Below are positions 6,290-6,700 of a stretch of DNA of 6,700 bases, in pieces. Numbering within the stretch: position 1 is the first letter of the stretch; every line of letters begins with the position of its first letter. The position numbers were made by a program, and so were the translations under genes. Source of the DNA: Rickettsia sp. Its GTDB lineage: Bacteria > Pseudomonadota > Alphaproteobacteria > Rickettsiales > Rickettsiaceae. Where the stretch lies: NCBI GenBank assembly GCA_031254535.1, contig JAIRUG010000051.1, positions 1 to 6,700 of the forward strand, read 5' to 3'. The notes beneath the pieces were generated by a model that was not told the origin of the DNA, did not search any database, and worked only from the letters and a program-made list of their open reading frames with translations.

Positions 6290-6400
6290 TATCTAACCAT
6301 GCGTTAGTCTATTAGCGAGGTGCTACTTTAGTAGCAACGAAGCAATCCCATGACAAGCTTCATGGATTGCCACGCTCACGTACGTTCGCTCGCAATGACG
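6290..6400. repeat. Palindromic repeat unit D with a petC-insert-like end
   Basis: The left tip (TAT..CTAACCATG, then CTATTAGCGAGG at about 6309-6320) corresponds to the outer end of the petC insertion read on the opposite strand, which has TATAGCTAACCAG followed by CTATTAGCGAGG. The palindromic unit proper is about 6311-6400, with GCAATCCCATG and CATGGATTGC around its centre and CTCGCAATGACG at the end. Its right arm is the same as that of unit A at 1199-1239. It lies just upstream of mnhG. Confidence 0.65.
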
Positions 6401-6415
6401 TATGTACAGCTACAA

Positions 6416-6507
6416 CGTCATTGCGAGGAGGCATGAGCCGACGAAGCAATCCAGGAAAATAATTAGAAATGGATTGCTTCGACCCATTACATGGTCTCGC
6501 AATAACG
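6416..6507. repeat. Palindromic repeat unit E
   Basis: Runs from CGTCATTGCGAGGAGG to CTCGCAATAACG, with inner arms CGAAGCAATCCA and TGGATTGCTTCG. Its right half (TGGATTGCTTCGACC, then CATTACATGGTCTCGC) closely matches the left arm of unit B in petC in inverted orientation. Confidence 0.75.
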
Positions 6508-6514
6508 TTTAAAG

Positions 6515-6554
6515 AGCTTTGCTTCGTTCGGGCTTCGCACCTCCTCGCAATGAC
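6515..6554. repeat. Half palindromic repeat F
   Basis: Only one arm is present: TTTGCTTCGTTCGGGCTTCG followed by CACCTCCTCGCAATGAC. It is the near-exact reverse complement of the left arm of unit G at 4786-4824. The partner arm is missing, so the unit is truncated or was copied in part. Confidence 0.65.
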
Positions 6555-6585
6555 AGAATAATGTTTATCTATAGCAAAAAAACAT

Positions 6586-6700
6586 TAGACCTCTTTCGAA
6601 ACTCAATTAGATAACTCCCAATTATATAACCCAGAGATAAGATTGAATCTTAAAGAAAATCTTTTACGTCGATTTCGATATTTATCAGCTATAATTTTAA
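6586..6700 (-). mobile_element. 3' end of an IS5-like insertion sequence, cut by the window edge
   Basis: The segment carries the transposase C-terminus and, just beyond it, a probable terminal sequence AGACCTCTTTCGAAACTC (about 6588-6605). This resembles the outer ends of IS5-superfamily elements and overlaps the transposase stop codon. The exact border and any target duplication cannot be fixed because the other end lies outside the window. Confidence 0.55.
6603..6700 (-). CDS. IS5-like transposase, C-terminal fragment
   Basis: On the minus strand the frame from 6698 encodes 31 residues, beginning KIIADKYRNRRKRF and containing LRFNLISGLYNWEL near the end, and stops with TGA at 6605-6603. 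The pattern KYRNRR-(K/R)-RF-x-LRFNLI-x2-(I/L)YN-(F/W)-E is the typical C-terminus of IS5-family DDE transposases. The gene enters from beyond the right edge, so I cannot tell whether it is intact. It points the same way as the antiporter operon and might read into it. Confidence 0.75.
   Translation of the reverse strand, partial: KIIADKYRNRRKRFSLRFNLISGLYNWELSN

Overview
The window is very AT-rich and looks like the chromosome of an obligate intracellular alphaproteobacterium of the family Rickettsiaceae, most likely a Rickettsia or a close relative. The support is the compact cytochrome bc1 operon petA-petB-petC, a single-copy ccmB, a reduced set of Mrp/Mnh antiporter genes, a small protein resembling a family known to me only from Rickettsia, and many short palindromic repeats, some of them inside reading frames. 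Genus-level assignment is inference. All credible genes lie on the minus strand, so transcription runs from high to low coordinates.

In transcription order, the right edge (about 6586-6700) holds the 3' end of an IS5-like transposase. A cluster of palindromic repeats follows (about 6290-6555). Next come three overlapping antiporter genes: mnhG (6265-5969), a gene carrying the MbhD/MbhE-type domains found at the C-terminus of MrpA (5972-5388), and mnhB (5395-4949). A small hairpin (4916-4935) and one more palindromic repeat (4786-4884) separate them from ccmB (4732-4085), the membrane subunit of the cytochrome c maturation ABC transporter. A one-pass membrane protein of unknown function follows (3974-3531). 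A long inverted-repeat, MITE-like element (3343-3504) then precedes petA (Rieske protein, 3248-2739), petB (cytochrome b, 2732-1521) and petC (cytochrome c1, 1524-328). Directly behind petC is a decayed IS66-like transposase fragment (about 327-190), then about 190 bases with no clear gene.

Functionally, petABC encode the three catalytic subunits of respiratory complex III. CcmB belongs to the system that attaches haem to c-type cytochromes such as PetC. The Mnh proteins belong to a monovalent cation/proton antiporter that uses the proton gradient built by respiration. The window is therefore centred on energy coupling at the inner membrane.

The most striking observation is in petC. About 400 bases containing three palindromic repeats sit between its start codon, which overlaps the petB stop codon, and its signal peptide. 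The frame stays open through the whole block. The predicted product carries about 140 extra residues in front of an otherwise normal cytochrome c1, with its signal peptide buried internally. Signal peptidase cleavage at the usual site would remove the extension and leave the mature cytochrome unchanged.
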